A stretch of 64,000 bases of DNA. It comes from Dehalogenimonas sp. W. Its GTDB lineage: Bacteria; Chloroflexota; Dehalococcoidia; Dehalococcoidales; Dehalococcoidaceae. The position numbers and the translations under genes are program-made. Positions 35,297 to 42,944 of the stretch are shown piece by piece. How positions within the stretch are numbered: position 1 is the first letter of the stretch; each line of letters opens with the position of its first letter. The stretch lies in the NCBI RefSeq assembly GCF_037094495.1, contig NZ_CP146612.1:930001-994000 (forward strand), in the 5' to 3' direction. The notes beneath the pieces are model-generated. The model worked only from the letters and a program-made list of their open reading frames with translations. It did not search any database and had not been told where the DNA came from.

Positions 35297-36140
35297 GCCC
35301 TCCGGTTTCCGGCAGTGCGGCGCGCGGTTTAAGATTCTTAACGATAAAAACGGTAAAGAATATCAGGGTAGCCACCAGAATAACTGAGGCGCCGGCGGCC
35401 AGATTAAAGTGGTAACTTAATAGCAGGCCGATATACATTGACAGCGAGCCGAACAGCGCGGCCCAGGCCATCATGGCCCCGATGCGTCGGGCAATCAGCG
35501 CACCGGCCCCCGCCGGCGCTATCAACAGGCCGAAAACCAGCAGCGTGCCCACGGTCTGGAAAGAGATGATGATGGTCGCGGCAATCATTATCAGCATGAT
35601 ATTGTGATAGAGCCCGGACGAAAAACCAGCCACCTGAGCCTGTTCCGGATCAAAAGCCAGCAACAGGAAGCCCCGGGCGAAAATAAAGGCGACAAGGGCG
35701 ATAATTAAAGTGGCGATAAATTGAAGCAGAATATCACTCCATGATGTCCCCAGTAATTCGCCAAAGAGGATGCGGGTCAGGTCACCGGAAAAAGAGCTTG
35801 ATTGGGAGACGATTACCACGCCCAGCGCCAGCATCCCGACGAATAGCAGCCCGATAGCGGTATCCGACGACAGGCGGGAACGGCGGGTAATCAGGCTGAC
35901 GCCGCCAATCATTACCGCAGCACCGATGGCGGCACCGATAATGCCTGAAAAACCCATAATCACCGCCAGAGCGATACCGGGCAATACGCCGTGAGCCAGG
36001 GCATCGCCGATAAAGGCCAATCCCCGCAACACCATAAATGTTCCGGCAACGGCGCAGGCCACTGACACCAGTATTCCGGCTGTCAGCGCCTGGGTCATGA
36101 AAAGATTATCGGAAAAAGGGGCAATCAGGGCGTCAAACAT
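35286..36140 (-). CDS. znuB: Zinc/manganese ABC transporter permease
   Basis: This 284-residue membrane protein is an ABC-3 family (ZnuB/MntB/TroC) permease with about eight helices. The family hallmarks GLAFIGDALAHGVLPGIALA and the late LLVFGLLIAPAGAGALIARR are present. It is the first gene of a two-gene operon with the ATPase. It and the ATPase are separated from znuA-zur by the MFS, pyrD and rdhA1 genes. Confidence 0.93.
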   Translation of the reverse strand: MFDALIAPFSDNLFMTQALTAGILVSVACAVAGTFMVLRGLAFIGDALAHGVLPGIALAVIMGFSGIIGAAIGAAVMIGGVSLITRRSRLSSDTAIGLLFVGMLALGVVIVSQSSSFSGDLTRILFGELLGTSWSDILLQFIATLIIALVAFIFARGFLLLAFDPEQAQVAGFSSGLYHNIMLIMIAATIIISFQTVGTLLVFGLLIAPAGAGALIARRIGAMMAWAALFGSLSMYIGLLLSYHFNLAAGASVILVATLIFFTVFIVKNLKPRAALPETGGHDG

Positions 36141-36224
36141 TGACGGGATAACCCCCGTTTTCCCAACAGTCAGGTGCGCAAGATTTCAGCATTTGCCGTC
36201 CATTATAGGTTCGTTGCCTCTGCC

Positions 36225-39083
36225 TTACAATACCCGGCGGTTTCTGACGGTTACAGCCAGTACCAACAGCAGCAGGACGATGGCACCGCCCATGCCGGCT
36301 AATGTCAGGCCGAGCCATTCAGGGATGGCCATTTCTAGCCCTTGGGGGACTGTAGTGGTGACGGTCGGTGTCGGTTGAGGGGGTTCTGGTACGGCCACCG
36401 GCGGAGCCACGGCAAAACCGGATACGGCGCTCCAGGCGGAGTTGGTGGCGGTACTTACCGCCCTGACTTTCCAGTAATAGGTTTTGCCCGCCTCAAGCGA
36501 TGTTTCCGATTGCCAGGCGTTGCCGGCAATCGCCGTCTGATTGATTATAATCCCGGCGAATCCGGAGTCAGTCGCTACCATCAGGTCATAGGTGTCGGCA
36601 TCGCTGACCGGTCTCCACTGGAAGATCGGTCTCAGTCCCAGGTCCACTGCCCCGGGGGCGGGGGTAATCAGCTCGGGTACGGTAAAAGTTCCGCCCAGGG
36701 CGGTGGTGAAAGACCACTTATCCGACCACGGTCCTGGTACCGGTGTGGCGGCACGAACACGCCAGTAATAAGTGGTATTCGGCTCCAGGTTATTCAGCTT
36801 TGCGGTTAGGGCGGTAGTTGTGTCTTCAAAAAGAGGTGACGACATACCTGTACTGTCATTGACCTGCCACTCATAGCTGCCGGCACCGCTGATTGACTGC
36901 CATTTGAGGTTAATGCCGGAGATGGCACCGGAGGAAAAATCACCCAGACCTCCGGCAGCGGCTGTTGGTGATGTCAGCTGCACCGGCTCCGCCAGGGTAT
37001 CGGTATAGGTCATTATGCGTTGATTGGTTGTATCCAGCGTCCATATTTGGCGTCCGATGACAGCGATGCCCTCCAAGGTTGCACCGTCCGGCAAACCGGC
37101 GCGAGTCAGGAACCATGAGGCGTCATCGGATAATGCCCGAATCAGGCCGCCGGTAGTGTCGCTGATCTCGGTATAACTTGAGGCGTAGATGATGTTGTCC
37201 CTGGTTACGGCCAGCCCGCTGATCAGGGTATCAGCCGGCAAACCTGAATCAAGCCTGTCCCAGTCGGTACCACCGATGGTGAAACGGTGAATACCTTTAT
37301 CCAAGCTATCATTTGCGGCATAAATTTTGCCGCTTGTACTGAAATCCGGATCAAAAACCAGCCGGATTTCGCCGGAAAGCGGTAGGTCGGGCAGCGAGGT
37401 GAAGGTGACGCCGGCGTTCGTAGAAATCAGGACTTTGCCGTCGTCAGCGGTGGCGACTAACGTTTGATCTGTTGTGAAAGCCGGGGAAAGTTCAAGCGCG
37501 GTTATCCGCTGGTCACCGGCGGCAACGGGGGTAAAGAACTGGGCGTCTCGGTGCCAGACTTGAGCCAGCGTACCGTCATCAGTGGAGAATATTAGCTGAT
37601 TTGTATTTTCTACCGCCAACCGCGAAGAATTATTAATCGGAACCGGCAAGTCCAGAACTTCAAATGTCGTACCTTTGTTATCTGAAATCAGACAAATTCC
37701 GTTACCGGAGGTCTGTGCCAGAATATATAAAGATCCACTATCAGTGATGGTGATTTGCGGGACTTCGCTGATGCCGTATTCTCCGGCATCAAGGATCATT
37801 TGCCAGGACAAGCCGGCATTTTCTGTCAGCCAAAGAGTATGACCTGAATTGAAGCCCAACACATAAAGCGTTTGGTCGGAGGCATAATTCGGGGATGGCA
37901 GGACTTTTACCAGAGTGCCGGCGCCGTTTTGGTCAATCAAGGCGGTGGGTAACCAAGTTGAACCCTGGTCAACCGATTTATATATTCCGCTGCCGGCACC
38001 TGAAGACGCGGCATAAACTGTTCCTCCCAGGTCGGTTAAAGCCGAGATACTGTCGCCGGCAGGGTTCCTCACGGCTGTCTGCCAGTTAATGCCGCCATCG
38101 GCGGAATTATATACATTGCCCGATGCTGTGCCACCGGTAAGGCTGTAACTGCCGGATAAGCCTCTGACTGACATGCAGGTGAAATCCTCATTCAAGTTTG
38201 AAGCTATTGGAAAAACCACCGGAAGCTGTGGTCCTGCCTGGTAGAAACCCAGCCACACGCCGCCTTTATCAGCATCTCCACTGTCAATGCCGACATAAAA
38301 TTGGGCATTGTTCAGAAGTGCGAAGTCTTCAGGCAAAACCAGGTTGCCGGCAATAGCCGTTACGCTGGCGGTGTCATCGTGTTTTAATTCGGTTTGACCC
38401 CAGATGCCGGCGTTGAAAACCATGATAAAAGTATCGTTGCCATCGGTGGCCAGCGCCAACAGCGTGCGATCAGTCTCAAAGGTCGGAGAAAAACTGACGT
38501 CCAGGGCATCATAGCTGCCAATACCGGTATCTATCCAGCTGCCGGAGAAGGCGGTTTCATCGTATAAATAGACGCCGCCCGACATTCCCGGAGCCGTATC
38601 GGTTACGGAAACCGCGATAAGGTTGCCTTGTGCCCGGCGGTAGATAGACATACCGGTAACCTGCTTGTCGGGACCTCCCGGTTGGGAGGCTATTTGTTGG
38701 AAAGTCCCGCCGTCGTCTATGGAACGGAATACGGCTGTTTCAGTGGCATAATAGATATGACCTTCGGCAGTTATGTTCAGGGCGACCGGAATATTGATTG
38801 AAGCGTACACTCTGGTGAATTTATCATCTGAGGTATTGGTTCGGAATAGCCCTCCACCGTCCCCGGTGACCCAGGCATAAAGCCGTCCGTACTGGTCGGT
38901 AGTCAGGTGAGTCACATCGGTCCCCGGCGCCAGTGCCCAACCGCCGGCAGCTTCCGTTCGGGGGAGGGGTATTTCCGACCAGCGGGCGTCAGCAGCGGCA
39001 GAGGGATGAGGATTGGGAATCAGCAGGAAGGTCAGGGACAGGAGCAGAGAAGCGGCCAGACGGGTGAAAGAAGTAGTTTTCAT
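36225..39083 (-). CDS. Large secreted beta-propeller/FnIII-like protein, membrane anchored
   Basis: This protein of about 952 residues begins with a signal peptide (KTTSFTRLAASLLLSLTFLL then PSAAA). Residues about 35-700 are BNR/Vps10-type repeats with many Asp-box-like pieces such as SIDDGGTF, SADGGINW, SVDQGSTW and TENAGLSW, predicting a beta-propeller. Two fibronectin III-like segments follow (GSYEWQVNDS...TTYYWRVRA and KTYYWKVRAVS), then a proline/threonine linker and a C-terminal helix with a basic RNRRVL stop. It is thus exported and held by its C-terminus. Start codon uncertain: 39083, 39092 and 39140 are all in frame. Binding to a sugar or protein partner is possible; no enzyme motif is seen. 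Confidence 0.82.
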   Translation of the reverse strand: MKTTSFTRLAASLLLSLTFLLIPNPHPSAAADARWSEIPLPRTEAAGGWALAPGTDVTHLTTDQYGRLYAWVTGDGGGLFRTNTSDDKFTRVYASINIPVALNITAEGHIYYATETAVFRSIDDGGTFQQIASQPGGPDKQVTGMSIYRRAQGNLIAVSVTDTAPGMSGGVYLYDETAFSGSWIDTGIGSYDALDVSFSPTFETDRTLLALATDGNDTFIMVFNAGIWGQTELKHDDTASVTAIAGNLVLPEDFALLNNAQFYVGIDSGDADKGGVWLGFYQAGPQLPVVFPIASNLNEDFTCMSVRGLSGSYSLTGGTASGNVYNSADGGINWQTAVRNPAGDSISALTDLGGTVYAASSGAGSGIYKSVDQGSTWLPTALIDQNGAGTLVKVLPSPNYASDQTLYVLGFNSGHTLWLTENAGLSWQMILDAGEYGISEVPQITITDSGSLYILAQTSGNGICLISDNKGTTFEVLDLPVPINNSSRLAVENTNQLIFSTDDGTLAQVWHRDAQFFTPVAAGDQRITALELSPAFTTDQTLVATADDGKVLISTNAGVTFTSLPDLPLSGEIRLVFDPDFSTSGKIYAANDSLDKGIHRFTIGGTDWDRLDSGLPADTLISGLAVTRDNIIYASSYTEISDTTGGLIRALSDDASWFLTRAGLPDGATLEGIAVIGRQIWTLDTTNQRIMTYTDTLAEPVQLTSPTAAAGGLGDFSSGAISGINLKWQSISGAGSYEWQVNDSTGMSSPLFEDTTTALTAKLNNLEPNTTYYWRVRAATPVPGPWSDKWSFTTALGGTFTVPELITPAPGAVDLGLRPIFQWRPVSDADTYDLMVATDSGFAGIIINQTAIAGNAWQSETSLEAGKTYYWKVRAVSTATNSAWSAVSGFAVAPPVAVPEPPQPTPTVTTTVPQGLEMAIPEWLGLTLAGMGGAIVLLLLVLAVTVRNRRVL

Positions 39084-39171
39084 GGAGCGCATTTTACGAG
39101 GCAAATGACGGGGCGTCAAGAAACTGCCGGCGTGATTCAATCCGGCTGGTGAAAGCAGTCAGTAAGTAAAG

Positions 39172-39456
39172 CTATTCCGGTAACTCTGCTCCGCTGCCGC
39201 GAGAACCTGAATCATCCATTTTTTCCACTTCAATGGTACATTCAGTCACCAGCGCGGCAAAAGCACCGATTGCGGCCAGTACCGGGGCTGCCAGAATACC
39301 GACCGCCGCTACCGGAGCGCCTACCGATAGCGGGATGTCTATAATGGTACGCCCGTCATGGATTAGTCTCACCCGCCGGATGTTGCCCTCCCGAATCAGT
39401 TCCTTGATTCTGGATAAGACTTTGTCACCGGATACGGTAAATTTCTCAGTTGCCAT
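39172..39456 (-). CDS. DUF4342 family protein
   Basis: This 94-residue protein matches the DUF4342 family: an N-terminal UBA-like helical part (SGDKVLSRIKELIREGNIRRV), a short beta segment LIHDGRTIIDIPLSVG, and a hydrophobic glycine/alanine stretch (PVAAVGILAAPVLAAIGAFAAL) that may enter the membrane. Function unknown. It lies alone between the secreted propeller protein and rdhA2, on the same strand, with an AGGAGG-like sequence before the start. Confidence 0.8.
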   Translation of the reverse strand: MATEKFTVSGDKVLSRIKELIREGNIRRVRLIHDGRTIIDIPLSVGAPVAAVGILAAPVLAAIGAFAALVTECTIEVEKMDDSGSRGSGAELPE

Positions 39457-39524
39457 TTCAGCCTCCTGGCAGATTTCTTATCTTCTACTATAGCACTCGT
39501 CAGGGCGTGTTGGAAGCGCTAAAA

Positions 39525-39555
39525 AAAGGCCTCCGCCGAATCAGCGGAGGCCTTT
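39525..39555 (-). terminator. Terminator of rdhA2
   Basis: AAAGGCCTCCGC (39525-39536) pairs with GCGGAGGCCTTT (39544-39555) around the loop CGAATCA. Read leftwards it runs into a T tract (AAAA on the plus strand). The sequence shared with rdhA1 ends exactly here, and the loop is inverted relative to rdhA1. Confidence 0.9.
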
Positions 39556-39574
39556 CTGAGGGTCAATTGAAGGA

Positions 39575-40954
39575 TTAGTGATATTTCTGAGCGACATCGG
39601 AGCGGAGGCCGCCGATGGGCTGAGCGGTAGTCCAAAACTCGTTGGGGTCGCGCAGGCCGTAGCCCATGAGTTCGTCCATCTGGCGGAAGAAGCCGTTGAA
39701 GACGGAGGTGGTGGAAGAAACAGCCTTGACGGTCTCGTGGACGATGGCGTCGGTGTATTTGGTGAAGGTGCAGACACCGAGGCAGCGGCCGGCAACGCAG
39801 GAGTCGGCATCCATCTTCCAGGCGCGGCACTTGCGGGAATCTTCAAACCAGGCCTCGTGGCCGGGGTTGTTCCAGGGGCCGACGGTGTCCCAGGTGGGAT
39901 TGGTTTCGTGGGACAGGGCACCCTCGCCGCAGTGGTCGGCGCAGAGTTTGCAGGTGTAGCAGAAGCGGCGCATGCCGGCGTCAATGGGCTTGTCGTTGGG
40001 CAGGGGCATGTTGGTGTAGTAGCGGAAGATGCCGACAGTGGGACCGTATTCGGGGGTAATCATCCGGTTCATGCGGCCCATCTCGCCGAGGCCGGAAACA
40101 CCGCCGAAGCCGCAGGCATTGCCGGTATCGTTGTGACCTTTGGCGAGACACCAGTAGCCGAGGGTGCGGACGAAGCCCTGAGTGCGCTCCTGGATATTGG
40201 CGGCGCGGCCGTAGCGGATCTGGGCCATCAGCCAGGTGGGATTGTATTTGAAGAGGTCCTGGGATTCCATGTTGGATTGGGTGATGACGTTCATGCAGTC
40301 ATTGGGGTGGACCTGCTTGTCAGTGGTTTCATAGGGGGCGTCAACATCTTCCCAGACGAGTTGCTGGCGGTTGTTGGGGCCCCAGGAATAGGTAAGTTTG
40401 AAGGTAGTAGCCGGGTCCATCTGGGTGAAGCCGACGCTCATGGAACCGAAGAAGCGCATGGCGGTACGCAGGAGGGCGGCGTTTTCTTCGGGGGTGCCGT
40501 TCCAGCGGGGAATGCCCAGCGATTCGGGGGTAGAGGTATTGGGACCGATGAATGTATTGGAAACGGAACCGCGGTTAACGTTATCAGTAAAAGCTTTATC
40601 AGCTAATGTATAACCGGCCTTGCTCTGAGAATTGTAGTTATATTCAACCTCCTTTTTTTTGTCCTGACGGGCCTTCTGATCATCCACCGAGATGTAAGTA
40701 GGCATATAGGTACCGGCGCTGCCGCGCATGGTGTCGCCTTCACGGAAGCGTTTGTACTGGGTCCAGTCGACTTCGTTGGTAGTCTTGTCAACGGTTTTGA
40801 CCCACCAGGGGCGGTTGAAAGAGCCGGCCTGAATCATTTCATCAAGGTCATTGAATTTGGGGGCGACAAGGGAAGTGACGCCAAGGCCGGCCCCGGCGAA
40901 GCCGAGGGCTTTCATGAAATCCCGACGGGAAACGGTACTGTGAAAATTGGACAT
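39575..40954 (-). CDS. rdhA: Reductive dehalogenase RdhA, copy 2
   Basis: This 459-residue RdhA is identical to copy 1 except for 11 substitutions clustered between residues 91 and 124 and one D/N change at 438. It has the same Tat signal and FeS cysteines (332, 335, 338, 342; 376, 386, 391, 395). The variable patch lies just N-terminal to the corrinoid-binding core. Its promoter, with a palindrome like that of rdhA3, lies 140-185 nt upstream, and it has the tandem-hairpin leader. No rdhB is adjacent. The near-identity shows recent duplication or gene conversion. Confidence 0.95.
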   Translation of the reverse strand: MSNFHSTVSRRDFMKALGFAGAGLGVTSLVAPKFNDLDEMIQAGSFNRPWWVKTVDKTTNEVDWTQYKRFREGDTMRGSAGTYMPTYISVDDQKARQDKKKEVEYNYNSQSKAGYTLADKAFTDNVNRGSVSNTFIGPNTSTPESLGIPRWNGTPEENAALLRTAMRFFGSMSVGFTQMDPATTFKLTYSWGPNNRQQLVWEDVDAPYETTDKQVHPNDCMNVITQSNMESQDLFKYNPTWLMAQIRYGRAANIQERTQGFVRTLGYWCLAKGHNDTGNACGFGGVSGLGEMGRMNRMITPEYGPTVGIFRYYTNMPLPNDKPIDAGMRRFCYTCKLCADHCGEGALSHETNPTWDTVGPWNNPGHEAWFEDSRKCRAWKMDADSCVAGRCLGVCTFTKYTDAIVHETVKAVSSTTSVFNGFFRQMDELMGYGLRDPNEFWTTAQPIGGLRSDVAQKYH

Positions 40955-40978
40955 TAGAATCTCCTTAATATTTCTCTT

Positions 40979-41013
40979 ACGGTCTTGCCCGCCGTCATCC
41001 GGTCTCTCCCGGA
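40979..41013 (-). ncRNA. Tandem-hairpin RNA leader of rdhA2
   Basis: Read leftwards: TCCGG-GAGAGA-CCGGA (41013-40998), a 5-nt linker, then GCGG-GCAAGA-CCGT (40992-40979), where the outer pair becomes G-U, so the stem is kept. It ends 24 nt before the start codon. Confidence 0.65.
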
Positions 41014-41093
41014 AGTCAGTCTGGCAGTGTGTCCTCCTTAAATAAAATCCAACCCACTTAATATAAGTTAAGGATGCTTACCTTACAGTATTT

Positions 41094-41138
41094 ATTATCA
41101 GTTAAAAAGGAGAATCGGTCAATACGCCAAATGGCGTA
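41094..41138 (-). promoter_or_regulatory. rdhA2 promoter with abutting palindrome
   Basis: On the minus strand TACGCCATTTGGCGTA (41138-41123, arms of 7 around 2) is followed directly by a -35 TTGACC (41122-41117), 17 bp, and a -10 GATAAT (41099-41094). The implied start near 41087 gives a leader of about 130 nt. rdhA3 has the same arrangement. Confidence 0.75.
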
Positions 41139-41198
41139 ATTATAATTAGAATATCTTAATAAAAATTGGGGAATTGTAATTTCAAAAATACAAAAGGG

Positions 41199-41226
41199 AA
41201 GGGAGGGGCAACTTAGCCCCTCCCTT
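41199..41226 (-). terminator. Terminator of rdhA3
   Basis: AAGGGAGGGGC (41199-41209) pairs with GCCCCTCCCTT (41216-41226) around a 6-nt loop, followed leftwards by CCCTTTTG. It lies between rdhA3 and the rdhA2 promoter. Confidence 0.8.
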
Positions 41227-41248
41227 AAGAGATTTACTGTTAAAAGAA

Positions 41249-42631
41249 CTAGTAGTTTTCCAGGCCGACCGAGCCTTCCACGCCGAAGATTGGAACCGGC
41301 TGCTCCCAGAAGGTGGCCGGGTCTTTGAGACCGTCGCCGTAGAAGATATCGTCCATGCTGCGGAAGAAGCCGTTGAAGAGCGGAGTAGTAGAAGCAATGC
41401 CTTTCACAAAACTGTGAACCGAAGCCTTCTCGTACTTGGTGAAGGTGCAGACCGAGAGACAGCGGCCGGCATTGCAGGTGCCGGGCAGCATCTTCCAGGC
41501 ACGGCATTTGCGGGAATCTTCAAACCATTCTTTGTGGCCGGGATTGTTCCACGGGCCGGAAACATCCCAGGTCGGCTCCTTCTCAAAGGAGATGGCACCT
41601 TCGCCGCAACCGTCAGCGCATTTCATGCAGGTCTGGCAGAAGCGCATGAAACCGGCGTCAATGGGTTTTTCATCGGGCAGGGGCAGGTCGGTGACATAAC
41701 GGAAGACACCGACCGTGGGACCCCATTCGGTGGAGATCATGCGGTTCATGCGACCCATTTCACCCATACCGGCCATAACGCCGAAAGCCGGGGCGATGCC
41801 GGTACCGTTACCGCCCTCAGACAGAGCGTAATAACCCAGAGAAGTCATGAAGCCCTGGAATAGCGACTGAATCCACTGACCGCGGGGATAGCGGATTTGC
41901 ACCTGGAGGGGAGTGGGGTTGCGTTTCCAGAGTTCCTGACTTTCCTGATTGACAACGGTGATGACCCATTTGCACTTGCGGGGGTAGATTTGTTCGGTGG
42001 AGGTTTCTGATGCCGTATCCACGTCGGCAAAGGTGTATTTTACCTTGTTGTTAGGCCCGTACTCGTACATCAGCTTCATGGTGGTGTCTTCATGGAGCTC
42101 GGTAAAACCAACGGCCATCATGCCGTGGAAACGGAGGAAGGTGCGGACCATCGCGGCATTCTCTTCTTTGGTGCCTTCCCATTTGGGGACGCCGGTTTTT
42201 TCCGGTGAATTAGCGGCTGGTCCCAGGAATGTATTGGCACTTAGGCCCTTGGTAGCATTACCAGCGAAAGCGTAGTCACGGGTGGTGTAGCCGGGTTTCT
42301 TTTCGGCTTTCCACGCAGTCTCAGTTTCTGATTTATCGGCCGCCCGGCGTTTCTGTTCATCAGCGTCGATATAAGTCAACTGATATTCGGTACCTTTGCC
42401 GCGCATGGTGTTGCCTTCACTGAACTTCTTCATTTGAGTCCAGTCAACTTCAGAGGTGGGATTGTCAACGGTGCGGGCCCACCAGGGGCGGGAGATGCTG
42501 CCGCGGGAAATGACATCGTCAAGGTCCTTAAAACCGGGAGCCGCCAGAGCGGCGCCGCCGACACCAGCGGTAGCAAAGCCGAGCCCTTTCATGAAATCTC
42601 TGCGGGAAACGGTGCTGTGAAAATTGGTCAT
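41249..42631 (-). CDS. rdhA: Reductive dehalogenase RdhA, copy 3 (diverged)
   Basis: This 460-residue RdhA is a clear paralogue of copies 1 and 2, roughly half identical by eye. The Tat signal reads VSRRDFMKGLGFATAG. First cluster motif: FCQTCMKCADGC (C-x2-C-x2-C-x3-C). Second: C-x9-C-x4-C-x3-C in KCRAWKMLPGTCNAGRCLSVC. The LGY segment (FMTSLGYYAL), which includes a candidate catalytic tyrosine, is conserved. Start at 42631 with AGGAGA upstream. It shares the promoter type and palindrome with rdhA2 and the leader hairpins with both. No rdhB is adjacent. Substrate unknown. Confidence 0.95.
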   Translation of the reverse strand: MTNFHSTVSRRDFMKGLGFATAGVGGAALAAPGFKDLDDVISRGSISRPWWARTVDNPTSEVDWTQMKKFSEGNTMRGKGTEYQLTYIDADEQKRRAADKSETETAWKAEKKPGYTTRDYAFAGNATKGLSANTFLGPAANSPEKTGVPKWEGTKEENAAMVRTFLRFHGMMAVGFTELHEDTTMKLMYEYGPNNKVKYTFADVDTASETSTEQIYPRKCKWVITVVNQESQELWKRNPTPLQVQIRYPRGQWIQSLFQGFMTSLGYYALSEGGNGTGIAPAFGVMAGMGEMGRMNRMISTEWGPTVGVFRYVTDLPLPDEKPIDAGFMRFCQTCMKCADGCGEGAISFEKEPTWDVSGPWNNPGHKEWFEDSRKCRAWKMLPGTCNAGRCLSVCTFTKYEKASVHSFVKGIASTTPLFNGFFRSMDDIFYGDGLKDPATFWEQPVPIFGVEGSVGLENY

Positions 42632-42658
42632 TAGAATCTCCTATAATTTAATCTTTTC

Positions 42659-42694
42659 GCGGTCTTTGCCCGCTGTCATCCGGTCTCTCCCGGA
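42659..42694 (-). ncRNA. Tandem-hairpin RNA leader of rdhA3
   Basis: Read leftwards: TCCGG-GAGAGA-CCGGA (42694-42679), a 5-nt linker, then GCGG-GCAAAGA-CCGC (42673-42659), here with a 7-nt loop. It ends 27 nt before the start codon. The flanking leader has diverged from rdhA1/2 but the hairpins have not. Confidence 0.65.
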
Positions 42695-42773
42695 GGTCAT
42701 TAAAGAAGGGAATTCTCCTTTCAAGTATTTATAAACTAAGAAAATATAAAGAAACTTAGCTCAGATGGAATGT

Positions 42774-42818
42774 ATTATCCACCAAAACCTAATCAAAGAC
42801 AATACGCCATATGGCGTA
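42774..42818 (-). promoter_or_regulatory. rdhA3 promoter with abutting perfect palindrome
   Basis: On the minus strand TACGCCATATGGCGTA (42818-42803) is followed directly by a -35 TTGTCT (42802-42797), 17 bp, and a -10 GATAAT (42779-42774). The palindrome extends to 18 bp (ATACGCCATATGGCGTAT, 42802-42819). The geometry matches rdhA2 base for base. Confidence 0.75.
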
Positions 42819-42944
42819 TAAATAATTAGGAAATGATAACCTTGTTATTTCCCGGCGGTCTGGAGGCGATAAATCGCCGGTTGCCTTTAGCTCAGCTTTA
42901 GCGATAAAATAATAAACCGCATTTTGCCCGGGAAGAGGACTTAT

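Noticed and set aside
22879-41226. Similar AAGGGAGGGG terminator stems after dnaK and rdhA3
   Set aside because: The similarity is confined to the G-rich stem, and flanks and loops differ, so it is more likely convergence on a strong terminator than a repeat element.
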